A stretch of DNA of 64,000 nt from positions 176,068 through 240,067 of the forward strand of contig JADGJC010000023.1 of assembly GCA_027596075.1 (NCBI GenBank), read 5' to 3'. Numbering within the stretch: position 1 is the first letter of the stretch; each line of letters starts with the position of its first letter. Below, one piece after another: positions 10,950-20,888 of this stretch. The stretch is from Rhizophlyctis rosea (lineage: Eukaryota > Chytridiomycota > Chytridiomycetes > Rhizophlyctidales > Rhizophlyctidaceae). Made by a program: the position numbers and the translations under genes. The notes beneath the pieces were generated by a model. It had not been told where the DNA came from, did no database searches, and was given only the letters and a program-made list of their open reading frames with translations.

Positions 10950-11150
10950 CCTCCTCTCAAGCTTCCCGTACGAGCCTTTCTTCCTGTAGAACCTCTCGCC
11001 GGTTTCTTCCTTGGCTTCTTCGCGCTCGCGGGAGATGGCGAGGACGTTGATGGGTTTGACGTGGATTTCGACGGCGTCTTTGGAAAGGCCGGGGAGGTCG
11101 ACTTCGACGGTGTAGGAGTCTTCGGTGGAGGACACGTCGACGCGGGGGCA
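10950..11150 (-). pseudogene. Small heat-shock protein (Hsp20) fragment
   Basis: Minus-strand translation PRVDVSSTEDSYTVEVDLPG continuing LSKDAVEIHV, then ISREREEAKEE and RFYRKKGSYGKLERR, is the front two thirds of an alpha-crystallin domain (beta strands 2-5). The family is an ATP-independent chaperone. The strand with the I-x-I/V motif and the conserved AxxxNGVL region are absent, and the frame runs into unrelated sequence after GKLERR. Upstream, the frame that could supply the N-terminus is shifted. It is a truncated copy inserted between module 2 and the 3' side of coiled-coil paralog 2. Confidence 0.7.
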
Positions 11151-12044
11151 CGCATGAGGGCTTGCCAGGTTGTGGGTGGGCGGAAGTCGGTGGTGGTGAG
11201 TTGTTGTTGGATGTGGGTTTATTGAGAGGCCAAAGCTGTGCGAATTTGGCGGGCTTCATTGTAGAACTCGTGCTGTGCAGTTGTACTGCCCAGTCAGTCT
11301 TATGAAGAGAAGTGGACAGTGCAAACCGGAAGCAGTGCGAAGACTTACCCAGAAAGACAAAAAAGCGCTCCCGGGTGCCCATGGGACACGACTTCCAGGA
11401 ATTGGGCGAAATAGTGAATATATAGACGGCGTGAGTGTGCAGGAAGAGTGGTGAAGGTGAGATGAAGCGGTAAGCTAACAATGTAACGAAAACGGCACCG
11501 ATAGTGCCCAGTGCGAAAGGTTCTTGAAGGGCGGGGCGATGTCGAGGAGTAGCTGAGGCGGATGCCGCCCTTTGTTGCTGACTGGGTTGCCGTAGAGTTG
11601 GGGCAGGGCTTGTATTGCGCAGTGCCCTTGTCCGTCATTGAGCCGGTTTCGACGGGTAAAGAACGGAGGAAGTCGGAGTGGTCCAAAGAGGTGAAAGAAA
11701 TGAGAAGGATATCCAAAAGATGGTCTGTCACTTGAAAAGCGAAGTCGGGTTTATGGATCAGCTCCAATCACTGATTGATCAAAATCATAGATGCACGTGT
11801 TGATTAGGAAGACCACTTCATAGTTCACACACATCCTGTAACCTTTTGAAGTGCAAATTAAGTTGTTATTTGGAACACAGCCATCTCGGCCGAAAAAGCT
11901 TCCGCTAAGTAAAATGAATCACTTGAATCACAAAATGCAGAACCGTAAAAAAAGCCTGCCCATACCCCTCCATACAGCAAATTTGACTATGTTCAGACAC
12001 ACAATCACACCTATCTAGGACCACCTCGGAACCCAACAAACCCC
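11151..12044. other. Region between Hsp20 fragment and coiled-coil paralog 2
   Basis: No gene recognised. It contains the conserved tag (11757-11800) about 245 nt past the paralog 2 stop codon, and a minus-strand GGGTAAGT donor-like site near 11350 that is also present in module 4 near 25243. Confidence 0.5.
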
Positions 12045-13404
12045 TTACTGATTGCCAATATCATCCGCAACCTGATCCGCAACATTTCCACCATTCGCAG
12101 GGTCTTCCTCCACATCCGCCCCCGCCGCCCTCGCCGCCACCGCTGCCCCCTGATTGCCAATATCATCGGCAACCGGATCCGCAACATTCCCACCATTCGC
12201 AGGCTCCTCCTCCACATCCGCCCCCGCCGCCCCCGCCGCCCCCCAATTCCCCTGAGGCATAGCAGGATTGTCCCAGCTACGCAACACAAAATCACGCTGA
12301 GCCTTTGCTTCCGCCACTGCGTCACTGGCGTCTTTGAGGAACTGGCCCACACGGTCCAGATTGCTGCCCCAGGCTTGTAGGTCATTGCGTTGCGTCCTGA
12401 ACGCGGTGGTGGGGACGTTGAGGAGGGTTTCCGCAGTCATCATTCTGTTTGAAAGCTGATCATGTTGCCAGGACAGCTGGTCATGGCGAGCTTGCAAGTC
12501 CAGCACATGATTCTGCGAGTTGTTCAAGGACTGCTGCAGTTGGGAAATGCTAGCTTGCAGAGCCGGATGTTGGTTTTGTGCTGTTGTCAGCTGATGTTGT
12601 AGGTCCGTGACTTTGCCAGATAGGATCGACTTCTCGGCCTCGAGAGCAACCAGCTCCTGCTCCTGATGCGCCCACTTTCCCTCCAATCTCTGCTTGTCAT
12701 CATTCCACGCCTTCTTCTCGGAATCCAGCTGCCTCATATCATTCTCCAAGCTAACGACCTGGGCCTGACGATCATGGAGATCAGCTTTGGCAACTCTCAA
12801 GCTCAGATCCAAATCCAAAATCCTCTCCTTCTGATCAGCAATAGCCCTCTTGCCCGCTGCGACTTCCTCAGACAATGCCGAAACGCTATTCTGAAGCACC
12901 CCGATACGGTAGTTCCTGTCTGACAGATTGCTAGTCAGAGTTGCGATGTTGGAGTCGCGAGTAGCAATGGCCGAGTCCCGTGTGGCAACGGCAGTTTTGA
13001 GGTTCGTGATGCTGTTCCCACTGAGGGTGAGGATTTCGCGAGATGTGGTGATTTGTTTGGTGAGGCTTACGAACAGGTTGGCGTTGGCGTGGTCGTGGTC
13101 GGCCATTTCGTTTTTGAGGTTGGTGATTTCTTGTTGAAGCTTTGCGTTTTCCAATCGGAGTCGATTGTCTTCTTGTCCAGCAGTGGTGCCAGTCTTCGCA
13201 TCATAGTCGTTGGTCCATTTGTATTTCTCCACCCTTCCGGGTGATCGCAGTTGCATCTCTCCCAGGAAGATGTGCGTACAGAGGATCTCCTTGTGTCGCA
13301 AAGCGCGCGTACGTGTTGGTGGGGCTATTGCGGATTGCCTGATGGTTTCGCTCCCGAGCGATCGTGAGGAAGGCCACTTCGTTGTGTTTAAAGGGTGCAG
13401 ACAT
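12045..13404 (-). pseudogene. Coiled-coil protein, paralog 2, frameshifted
   Basis: The N-terminal domain lies in one frame (13404-13201: MSAPFKHNEVAFLTIARE, then GDPLYAHLPGRD) and the long coiled coil in another (to 12045). The frame changes near 13215-13250; no convincing intron explains it. The coiled coil (about 300 residues) is rich in Gln, Leu and Lys heptads. The C-terminus has two near-identical copies of a unit with DVEEEPANGGNVADPVADD, visible as a DNA repeat at 12050-12210. Either a pseudogene or a sequencing indel; RNA would decide. Confidence 0.7.
12050..12210 (-). repeat. Two-copy coding repeat at the 3' end of paralog 2
   Basis: A unit of about 84-99 nt encoding Ala/Asp/Val-rich sequence ending in ANGGNVAD..VADDIGNQ occurs twice, in frame. 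Confidence 0.7.
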
Positions 13405-14099
13405 CGTTTGCAGGTGTTATGAGATTATTCGGGGGTGCACTTGTGATCTATTGATTGCAGGAGCAGTATTGAGCAACATAAACAATCAACAGTTGTTTGC
13501 AAATGCACGTACGTGGCGAGGTAAGTGATATATCTACGAGAGCGCGGTTCCCAGACGCAAGCAGGCAGAGGCAATAGAGTGATGACGTGGGTCCGGGGTG
13601 CGACTGGTTTGAAGTATGATGGGGCACCCAGTGTGGCAGATGCAAACGAGCGCGTAAGATGGGGTGTCGAATGTTTGTCCAGGTCTTCAACCGTCCTTTA
13701 GGAACACTTCCTTCCTTTTTGAACCTCGTCCAGTTCACAACACTCTCTCTGAACACTGAACCTGCACTCAGAGCGGGTCCAGGCGGTAGTGGAATGAGGC
13801 AACCGTTGCAGAACAGACGGATTCCAAACACCTTTTCATCCCTCGATCCACGTTCGGGTCACACCATCAGAGTTGGTCTCTCGCTACGCTGACATATCTT
13901 CACCTTCCACAACGTTGTGCTCTCCACCCTTTTGAACCTAGTTTTGGAAGACGGTCTAGGCGGTAATCGGGTGCGGGATGTTTCAACATACTTGGAAGTA
14001 TCAATTCTCTTCATCAAGCAAAAGTCCCATACTCGTGGTCGTGTTGGTTTTGTTCATCTCATCCTTGCTATGCCCCAACCTCTCACTCCTACATCGCCT
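13405..14099. other. Region without a recognised gene
   Basis: Between the start of coiled-coil paralog 2 and module 3. Overlapping open frames on both strands have no recognisable content. No F-box gene lies here, unlike beside modules 2 and 4. Confidence 0.5.
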
Positions 14100-14723
14100 T
14101 TCTTTCCCTACTTGAGCTTTCTGTCGATAGTTGACCGATGGCTCAATGAGACCAACACTAGTGGATGCATCATGTCCGCATCTGCTAACATCCATACTCC
14201 GTCGTCATCCTCAATCCTTCCAACCATCGCCTACGCTATGCTCCAACATAATATGCCACCACACCTGCCGGTCGATATAAGATGACTTTGCATGGTTGAT
14301 GATGTTCACCAATGTCAATGGAATCATGAAATCTTTGTGTCCGACCTTTGATGCGCTATGCTAAGACATACCGTAAAACACAACACCTGCCCGTCGATAA
14401 GATGACTGCGTATGGTGTCAAGGTAATCATGGTGCATTACGTTGAGTTCGTTCCGGTCATCATTCACACGCAGGAACCAGCATGATACTTCACGATCCCG
14501 TCGTTGAAATGTAAACAAAAGCCCCAAAACGCCTACCAAACCCTCCCACATATGTATTCCTACCAACTTCGGGTTCGCCTGACGCCAACATACACAAATA
14601 AACAGACTTAGATCCATCTCTCCCCACACTTCACGCCAGCCTCCCCCCATTACACATACATACAACGCAATACATACATGCACTCTCAATACAAACAGAC
14701 ATCTGTATCGCACACACAATATG

Positions 14724-14799
14724 ACTCCGGAAGGGATTCGAACCCTCTCAACACCAGTGATCAACAACACTGAATGCGATTCCCCAACGGAACCGGAGC
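14724..14799 (-). tRNA. tRNA-like element, copy 3
   Basis: Same fold as at 659-735, with the B box GGTTCGAATCCC and the acceptor GCTCCGG/CCGGAGT. One base is lost in the anticodon-like loop region relative to the other copies. Confidence 0.5.
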
Positions 14800-14835
14800 C
14801 AGAAACACAGCGGACGTGGTTTCAAGGATTTTTAG

Positions 14836-14863
14836 GGGGGAGGGGGGGGGGGAAAGGGATCTT
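14836..14863 (+). repeat. G-rich tract beside tRNA-like element (module 3)
   Basis: A nearly pure G run (more than 20 G) a few tens of bases past the tRNA-like element. It corresponds to the longer G tracts of modules 1 and 4. Confidence 0.6.
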
Positions 14864-15293
14864 CATCCTACACAGACATTGTCACTCATGATGCAGTGCA
14901 TGAGGGCGTGGCAGTCATGTTCCAGCTTCAATGTAACCAGTTTGTTCGTGACTTGTCTATCAGTGACGATAGTTATTTGGCAGAGGCGGATATGTCGGTT
15001 GTTGATGATTCGAAAAGGGTGGTGGTGTTGCGGGTTGGAGGTGAGGTGGTGACGAGGCGGAAGGTGATGTCTGGAATGATGCGAGCCTTACTTGTGGTGG
15101 TGATGTTGCGTTGATGCCGGTGATATATGTTGGGAGTTGGTGGGTGGTGATGCAACGGAGAATTACGTCCGAGATCCTTGCTTCTCTGCACGTTGCTTGT
15201 CGGCGAAGATTGAAACGTGCTGCTTGATGATACGAGACAAGGATGAGCGCAAGGTCCCAATGGTGAGGTACGCGGCACGGCGTTGATACAAAC

Positions 15294-15397
15294 CTTGCTG
15301 CTCCTGAAGCTTGGTTCGACATGGTGAGATGGTGTCGGAGGACTCGACCTCCGAAAGTGATGGTCTTGCCGGTGAAGGTCTTCATGAAGATTTGCGT
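15294..15397 (-). pseudogene. Ubiquitin pseudogene, module 3
   Basis: First exon only. The start codon is changed to ACG, then QIFMKTFTGKTITF follows, then one extra base shifts the frame. In the shifted frame a VKTKLQ-like stretch precedes the conserved GT donor at 15293. No intact second exon is visible. Confidence 0.75.
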
Positions 15398-15829
15398 TGT
15401 TGGTTGTTGTGAGTGGTATGTCGGAAGGAAAGGATCGACGGGCGGTTGCTTGTTGGTGAAGATATGGTATAGCCAAGAATGTAAGCTGTGACGGTATCTG
15501 GAATCAGCAATGTTAGTTCTGGTATTTCGCTTCCGGATGAGACCGCATCACCGTACCATGCTATGTGCTGCGAGGAGCCTCATAGTTCGAAATATTGCGC
15601 CGATGCCGAGTTTGCGGAAGGTTGGGGAGCGGACTTGACTTGCTCGGCCAGACGATCGTATGCGGCGGGAGTACGAAGTGTTGCTAAGAATCAAAAAATG
15701 CGTCAGTCACGCATGACAATGGTTATCGTGACCCATGAAACGATGGATAACATACCACCAAAACCCGAACCCTGAACGTACCAACCCCAACTATTCTATA
15801 CATGAAAACATCTCCCCAACAGACTGGGG

Positions 15830-16480
15830 GCAACCCCTTCCACAAGATGGAGAATCGGGTTAGGTAAACTCCCAGCGTTCACCATTTCTGGTTATCCCCT
15901 CAAAAAGAGGGTGCCGCCTTTATGTGGGACGCCTAGGTGGAAGAATCTGGCTGTCAGAATCATTCCCTGCGCAGACCAAGTCGTTATGGTTTTGCACCCA
16001 AAAAGGGAGTCGCATTCTGGCCACAGGGTTGTCTTGGTCTTGAGTCGGAGAGATATGCACCCCTTCCACAAGGTGGAGAACCGGGTTAGGTGAACTCCCA
16101 GCGTTGCCGCCTTCATGTGGGACGCCTAGGTGGAAGAATCTGGCGCTCAGAATCATTCCCTGCACAGACCAAGTCGTTATGGTTTTGCACCCAAAAAGGG
16201 AGTCGCATTCTGGCCACAGGGTGCTCTTGCTCTCCAGTCGGAGTGGAAGTCGGAGTCGAAGTCGAGGAAGGAACAGATCGTGATACACCCCTTCCACAAG
16301 GTGGAGAACCGGGTTAGGTGAACTCCCAGCGTTGCCATTTCTGGCTTCGCCTTCATGTGGGACGCCTAGGTGGAAGAATCTGGCGCTCAGAATCATTCCC
16401 TGCAAAGGACCAAGTCGTTTTGGTTTTGCCCCCAAAAAGGGGGTCGCATTCTGGCCACAGGGTGCTCTTGGGTTTCTGTC
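15830..16480. repeat. Tandem hairpin array, module 3 (three units)
   Basis: Three tandem copies of the two-half hairpin unit, the middle one lacking part of its first half. Within this array both halves have their own variable stretch (ACCGGGTTAGGTGAACTCCC and ATCTGGCGCTCAGAATCATT) repeated in each unit, as if homogenised by unequal exchange. Strong hairpins CCCCCAAAAAGGGGG and CCCAAAAAGGG are present. Confidence 0.65.
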
Positions 16481-16972
16481 TTCTTCCGAGAGCCGCGCAG
16501 TCAGGTGCAAACTCGTCGGAAGGTCTTGGACTTGTGTGGAATGGAACGGTGTCCGTGTGGCGGCTAATAGTGTAGGTAGGAGCTCCATCAATACGCGCAC
16601 GAATGCTCTGTAATAGGTCATGGCAGACCGTCCAAACTTACCAAACGTTCAGCTAGAGAGGAATGGAGGTGGTGGAGGTGAAGGATACCGTGGCGCCGCA
16701 ACGACGCAACGATGAAGCTGGAAGCGTGCGAGATGCTGGTTTGGATATCCAAAATTATTATTTGCACGATGGAGTATGCAAAGTAGCAGGTACCCACCTC
16801 AGGCTATAGTACGATAGTTAATGAGACTAAAGGCAAGACGTGCGCGAGTTGTTCGTTGTGTCGGCTTGACCGAATAATGCAATGCTGGGAGTGGGTTTCG
16901 TTTCCCCGGCAAGTAGTATGATTTATGGATGAAGAAAGCGCAGTTGGGATGTTAGTGATGCATGATGTTAAG

Positions 16973-17477
16973 GCAGGGCATTGGATTGGATATATCCAAT
17001 ACCGGTCCAATCCGATCCGGTTTTTGCGGCCGGATTGGATCGGGTCCAGCCACAGCGCATACCCGGCCGGGTTTGGGTCGCACAAGTGTAAGACGTTGCC
17101 GGATTTGGGTTGAACAAGCCGAAACCCGGTGTATCCGGTTGTACCCAGTGTAACCAAAGTGTCATGACGCGTCATCAAAATTTCAAACTTTGAAGCACTC
17201 AATTTGACTCAAAATTGACCCCAAAACAGTTCGCCACCGAGTCAGTTGGGGTCGCTTCCCAGTGTCCGTTGACTTGGACACGACCGGACGGCTTCGTGAC
17301 TACGCCCTCCGGTTTTGTGGCTTGGCGGGTTTTTTGGATTGGGTCCGGATCCGGATCGGGTCTTCTGGGTAAACCGCGGGTGGCGGATTGGGTATAACAA
17401 AAATCTTTACCCGGAAGTCCGGGTCGGCGATGGATAATTATCCGAATCCAATCCGATTTCTGATGCCCCGCCTTGCC
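16973..17477. mobile_element. Short inverted-repeat element, MITE-like
   Basis: About 500 bp with related ends in opposite orientation: the left starts CAGGGCATTGGATTGGATA, and the right, read in reverse, starts CAAGGCGGGGCATC and continues ATCGGATTGGATTCGGATA. The interior is packed with CCGGAT and GGGT words. A CAGGG start is common in hAT-type elements. No clear 8-bp target duplication is seen directly at the ends; GATGTTAA and GATGTCAA lie close to them. No transposase is present. It sits between module 3 and coiled-coil paralog 3. Confidence 0.45.
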
Positions 17478-17804
17478 ATGTGATGTCAACGACATGATGC
17501 AGCGCGTGACAGGAGATGTGTCAGCAAATTGGTCTTATGTAGGCTCTTAGCGTGGCTTTGTGATGGAGTCTTTGTCAGCATCCACCAATCAGTGATGTTA
17601 TCATAGGGAGCATACAGGCGGCAAAACACTACCAGACACTAAACACTAGACACCATACACTAGGCACTAGACATGACACTGAACCATCAATCTTATGTAC
17701 GTACACCTCTTGGAAAGCCAAGAAATGAAATATCATTGCATTTATAATACATCACACAAAACCCCCCATGCTTACACCCGTGTATTCTTCCTCATGCTCG
17801 CCTT
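17478..17804. other. Flank of coiled-coil paralog 3
   Basis: No gene. A weak copy of the conserved tag (17581-17610) lies about 195 nt past the paralog 3 stop codon. A short array of ACACTAGAC-like words lies at 17625-17685. Confidence 0.5.
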
Positions 17805-18829
17805 CTACTCACTCCCCAACACCCGCTCCCTGTCCGCCACCGACTTCGTCATCATCTCCTGGATCTTGGCAAGCTCAGCCCGATAAACCTCCACTTCGTT
17901 GTATTTTTCGCGGAGTTGTGTTTTCTGACCCCAGAATGCGGCCTCAGCCAGCTCCGCCCGTTTCTGAGCCTCCACCAAATCACCCTCGACCTGCGCAGCA
18001 TACGACTCCCACTCCCGCACTTTCCCTCCCACCCAACCACCTGCCCCTCAAGTTTGGCAATACGCGCTTGATATTGCTTGTTTTTGCCATTGGAGAGTTG
18101 CAGGCGAGTACTCAGAGCCCGGTTTCTGGAGTTGAGAGTGACGTTGTTGCCAGCCATGGTGCTCAGCGTCCGTTCCGCGCGTGCCATTTTCGTCTCCACC
18201 TCCTGTCGCCTCACGCCAAACTCCCTCTTCTCCACCTCCGCCTCCCTCACAACCTCTTTCATCCCAAAACTCTTCGCAGATAGCTCCCGATTCTCATAAC
18301 GGACTGCCACCATGGCATCGTGCAAGCCCTCCTTGCTGGATTCTGTACGCATTGCTTGCTGCTTCAGCAACGCATTCTCTTCCCTCAATCCTTCCATGAC
18401 TGCCCGCATGACCTCCTGCTGCCCCTCCAGTCTGTCCCACGAATCCTCCAACCTGACATTCAGTGCTGACAAGCGTTGCACTTCACGACGGAGACGTTCA
18501 ACTTCTGCCGTTTCCGGAGCCCCGCCTGTTGCGCTCCCGCCATTCCCAGTAATTGCTGATCCTCCTTGCGCTGTGGAAGCTCCAACGCCTTGTGCCGTGC
18601 CTGCTGTTGCCCTCCCCAACGCAAAGAAAGCATCAATGTCTTCCTGTATTGCGCGGCATTTGCGTTGATAGGTTTTCTCGTGCTTGTTCAACACGCCAGC
18701 GAAGAGCGGGTCCGTTGGGTCGGCGAACCGGTTGAAGATGTCCACCGCATTGTCTTTCGTAATTTGCAATCTTTGCAGGTAGTTTTGGATGACCAGGAAG
18801 GTCACGTCTCGGTCGGGCCATGGTGCCAT
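17805..18829 (-). pseudogene. Coiled-coil protein, paralog 3, one frameshift near the C-terminus
   Basis: Starts at the ATG at 18829 (MAPWPDRDVTFLVIQNYLQR) with the family domain (DPTDPLFAGVLNKHE). A Gly/Thr/Ala linker and a long coiled coil follow. Near 18030 the coding sense jumps frame; the tail from 18032 to 17805 (WESYAAQVEGDLVEAQKRAE) completes the coiled coil. Without the single-base change the protein would be about 340 residues. A longer in-frame extension upstream to 19003 has no domain content and is probably not used. Confidence 0.7.
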
Positions 18830-19020
18830 GATGTTTTGGAAAGTAAAGGTTGTTGCTGGTGTAGATGTTGAAATGGCCTTGCGGTGAAATTGACCTAACG
18901 GAGAAATCAGACTGTTAGTGCCCTTCTCGCGCATCTCTGAAAGTCGTCCAACCAAACGCCATATCTGAAATAAGATGAACGTACCTTCTTCCTCAAGCAA
19001 CAATCAGTGTGAAGTGAATC

Positions 19021-19170
19021 AAGGCAGACAGCACGTTGCACCTTGGCGACGTCACCACCGGGAATGACGGTGGGAGGCTGGTAGTTGATGCCGACCTTGA
19101 AACCGGTGGGACACCACTCGACGAACTGAATGGTACGCTTGGTCTTAATGGTGGGGATGACAATTTCTCA
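19021..19170 (-). pseudogene. Alpha-tubulin fragment
   Basis: Minus-strand translation [20 protein letters not shown], continuing [20 protein letters not shown] and AVCL, is the stretch of alpha-tubulin around residues 335-376 and is nearly identical to the universal sequence ([44 protein letters not shown]). It begins abruptly after VIP and ends after AVCL in unrelated DNA next to the 5' side of coiled-coil paralog 3. About 48 codons remain, with no in-frame stop: a recent insertion or a strayed exon. Confidence 0.85.
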
Positions 19171-19289
19171 CTACTCTACTGTTCAGAACGAGAAATCACG
19201 CACTACTATGCATGTAGAATATGTCGCGCGTGGATTTATTTTTTTTGGATACCCAAATGGCTAGTAGCTACGAGGTATTGCACGGGTGT

Positions 19290-19318
19290 TGCTGTTCTCG
19301 CGAGAACGAGAGAACAGC
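19290..19318. repeat. Perfect stem-loop
   Basis: GCTGTTCTC and GAGAACAGC pair over 9 bp around a loop that itself contains the palindrome CTCGCGAG. No gene context explains it. Confidence 0.5.
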
Positions 19319-19594
19319 CAGGAGTTTGTATACTAAGTGCAATATGTGCAACTGACGCTGATTCCACCGATGCCTATAGCTTTGCTGTGCAGAATGCGCG
19401 AACACAGTAGTTAGACAAATGGTTGGAAAGAATGGGGGAGGGAGTGGATTATGATTGTGTGAGCATTTGTGGGATTGACACACGGTCTAATGGTGGCTTG
19501 GACAGCGACCGTATCTGTGCCACATTCTGTTCGTGGCCCACACGCATCCAACAACAGAGCGAAGTTCCAACGCACACATCTCATCTCCTTCACT

Positions 19595-19897
19595 ATGTAT
19601 CTTCTGTTCACCGCTTTCGCTCTCGCACAACACTGTGGAAATAGCACAAAAAGTCTTCCTCTCTCTACACTTCGCGCACAACAGGTTGCTGGCCAGTGGC
19701 AGGATGTCACCCTTCCTCTCTCTACACTTCGCGCACAACAGGTTGCTGGCCAGTGGCAGGATGTCACCACAAATTGGACTAAACCATGCTCACCACACTT
19801 CGTCCTTTTAGGTGACAGAACCGCGTTTTTCTACAACCCTCTATGGGCTTCAACCGCCTTCCGGAAACCAAACCGCTACCACCTTCTTCCGTATTGA
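19595..19897 (+). CDS. Possible small secreted protein with internal 19-residue duplication
   Basis: An open frame of 101 codons starting MYLLFTAFALAQHCG, which looks like a signal peptide, followed by two identical copies of the 19-residue unit LPLSTLRAQQVAGQWQDVT encoded by the 57-bp duplication. No known domain. A YTTTTAG-like acceptor near 19811 could join another frame. The call is weak because the region is otherwise non-coding in appearance. Confidence 0.25.
   Translation: MYLLFTAFALAQHCGNSTKSLPLSTLRAQQVAGQWQDVTLPLSTLRAQQVAGQWQDVTTNWTKPCSPHFVLLGDRTAFFYNPLWASTAFRKPNRYHLLPY
19655..19768. repeat. Perfect 57-bp tandem duplication
   Basis: Units 19655-19711 and 19712-19768 are identical. 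The length is a multiple of three, so reading frames continue through it. Confidence 0.9.
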
Positions 19898-20888
19898 AGC
19901 GTATTTAACACCTTACACTGCCCTGCGGGACCCTCTCCCGAAACGTTGCTGGCACGCCCCACCTACACTAATCATTTCGTTGGTCTGGCATCACTAAAAT
20001 ATGCTATACAATCATTCCCGCGACGACGCTGAACCAACAACCCTCCTTCAATCGGTCTCACCCACAATGAGAATTCGTCCATATAGCCTTGCTTCCAAAC
20101 AGCACGCGTTCGCGCTGCCATATCAACAGTTTGCCAGACTGCCTCCGGGAGAAGTGTTGAACGTCACGGAGACGAAGTCAACCAGTTGTACTATCATAGC
20201 GCGCATTGACTGCCGCAAAGCAACGCAGAGGCCTCCGCATGAGTCAGGAATCGCTCGAATCACCGCTGTAGGCGGTTTGTGCAGAAGCGTCATATCTTCC
20301 GTGACGGTAAACAAACCGAAAGATGAAGCTGGAACGAAGGATCAATCACAAGATCAATCGCACCCTTCGACTAACTTCTCCGAATGAATCACCTTTCGGC
20401 CGCAGCGTCGCTCACAAATCGACCAAGTTGACGCTCTTGCTGTGGCCTTAACATTCGCATGGCGGCGATATGATGCGTACTCATGAAGATGGCGCCACGT
20501 TAAATTTCAATCTGGACCCAAGGCGGATTTGTAAACAGTCAGGTATCAGGTTAATGTTCGTTGAGGATTGTATGCAAAGTTGGACAATGGACATTCGCTT
20601 GAAGAAGAGACCGCTCGCTTCTTGTATGATATCTTGGTCATTAAATAAAGGCATACGTTCTCCCCATGCTCGTTGTTTGACGCACATCTGTAAGATGACG
20701 AGCTTCCCAGAAAGCTAAGGTTCAAGCAATTGGATTGTTATATAAAGGCCGCAAATCCCACCCTGATTATTTACATTAACCTCCTATGCGACCGAAGCCT
20801 CCTACAGCAGCATCTACTTCCTGACTTCTATCGTCGCCATCTTGCCGTATCATACCCCCTCCAACCCCCCATCACCCCCCTCCTCGTC
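19898..20888. other. Region without a recognised gene
   Basis: A 128-codon plus-strand frame (20001-20387) has no recognisable domain. The last 150 nt are the 3' flank of F-box paralog 2, rich in C. Confidence 0.5.

Larger units (their letters stand above)
14100..16800 (-). repeat. Ubiquitin-locus-derived module, copy 3
   Basis: Same order as the other copies: hairpin array of three units (15830-16480), TATA-like site near 15795, intron 15684-15755 (72 nt, branch TGACTGAC), intron 15498-15556 (59 nt), ubiquitin remnant (15294-15397), G-rich tract (14836-14863) and tRNA-like element (14724-14799). The left part repeats the ACCTGCC(G/C)GTCGATA unit twice, as in copy 1. The left edge near 14110 (TTGAGCTTTCTGTCGATAG) resembles that of copy 4 (near 22950). 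Confidence 0.7.

Noticed and set aside
267..14770. Similar minus-strand frames at 267-614 and 14324-14770 (both contain KLVGIHMWEGL)
   Set aside because: They are the same repeated DNA read in one frame; module 4 lacks the frame and no start, domain or codon pattern supports a protein.
1960..16480. The regularly repeated hairpin units look a little like a CRISPR array
   Set aside because: Units are about 180-250 nt, imperfect, have no unique spacers, and the host is eukaryotic.
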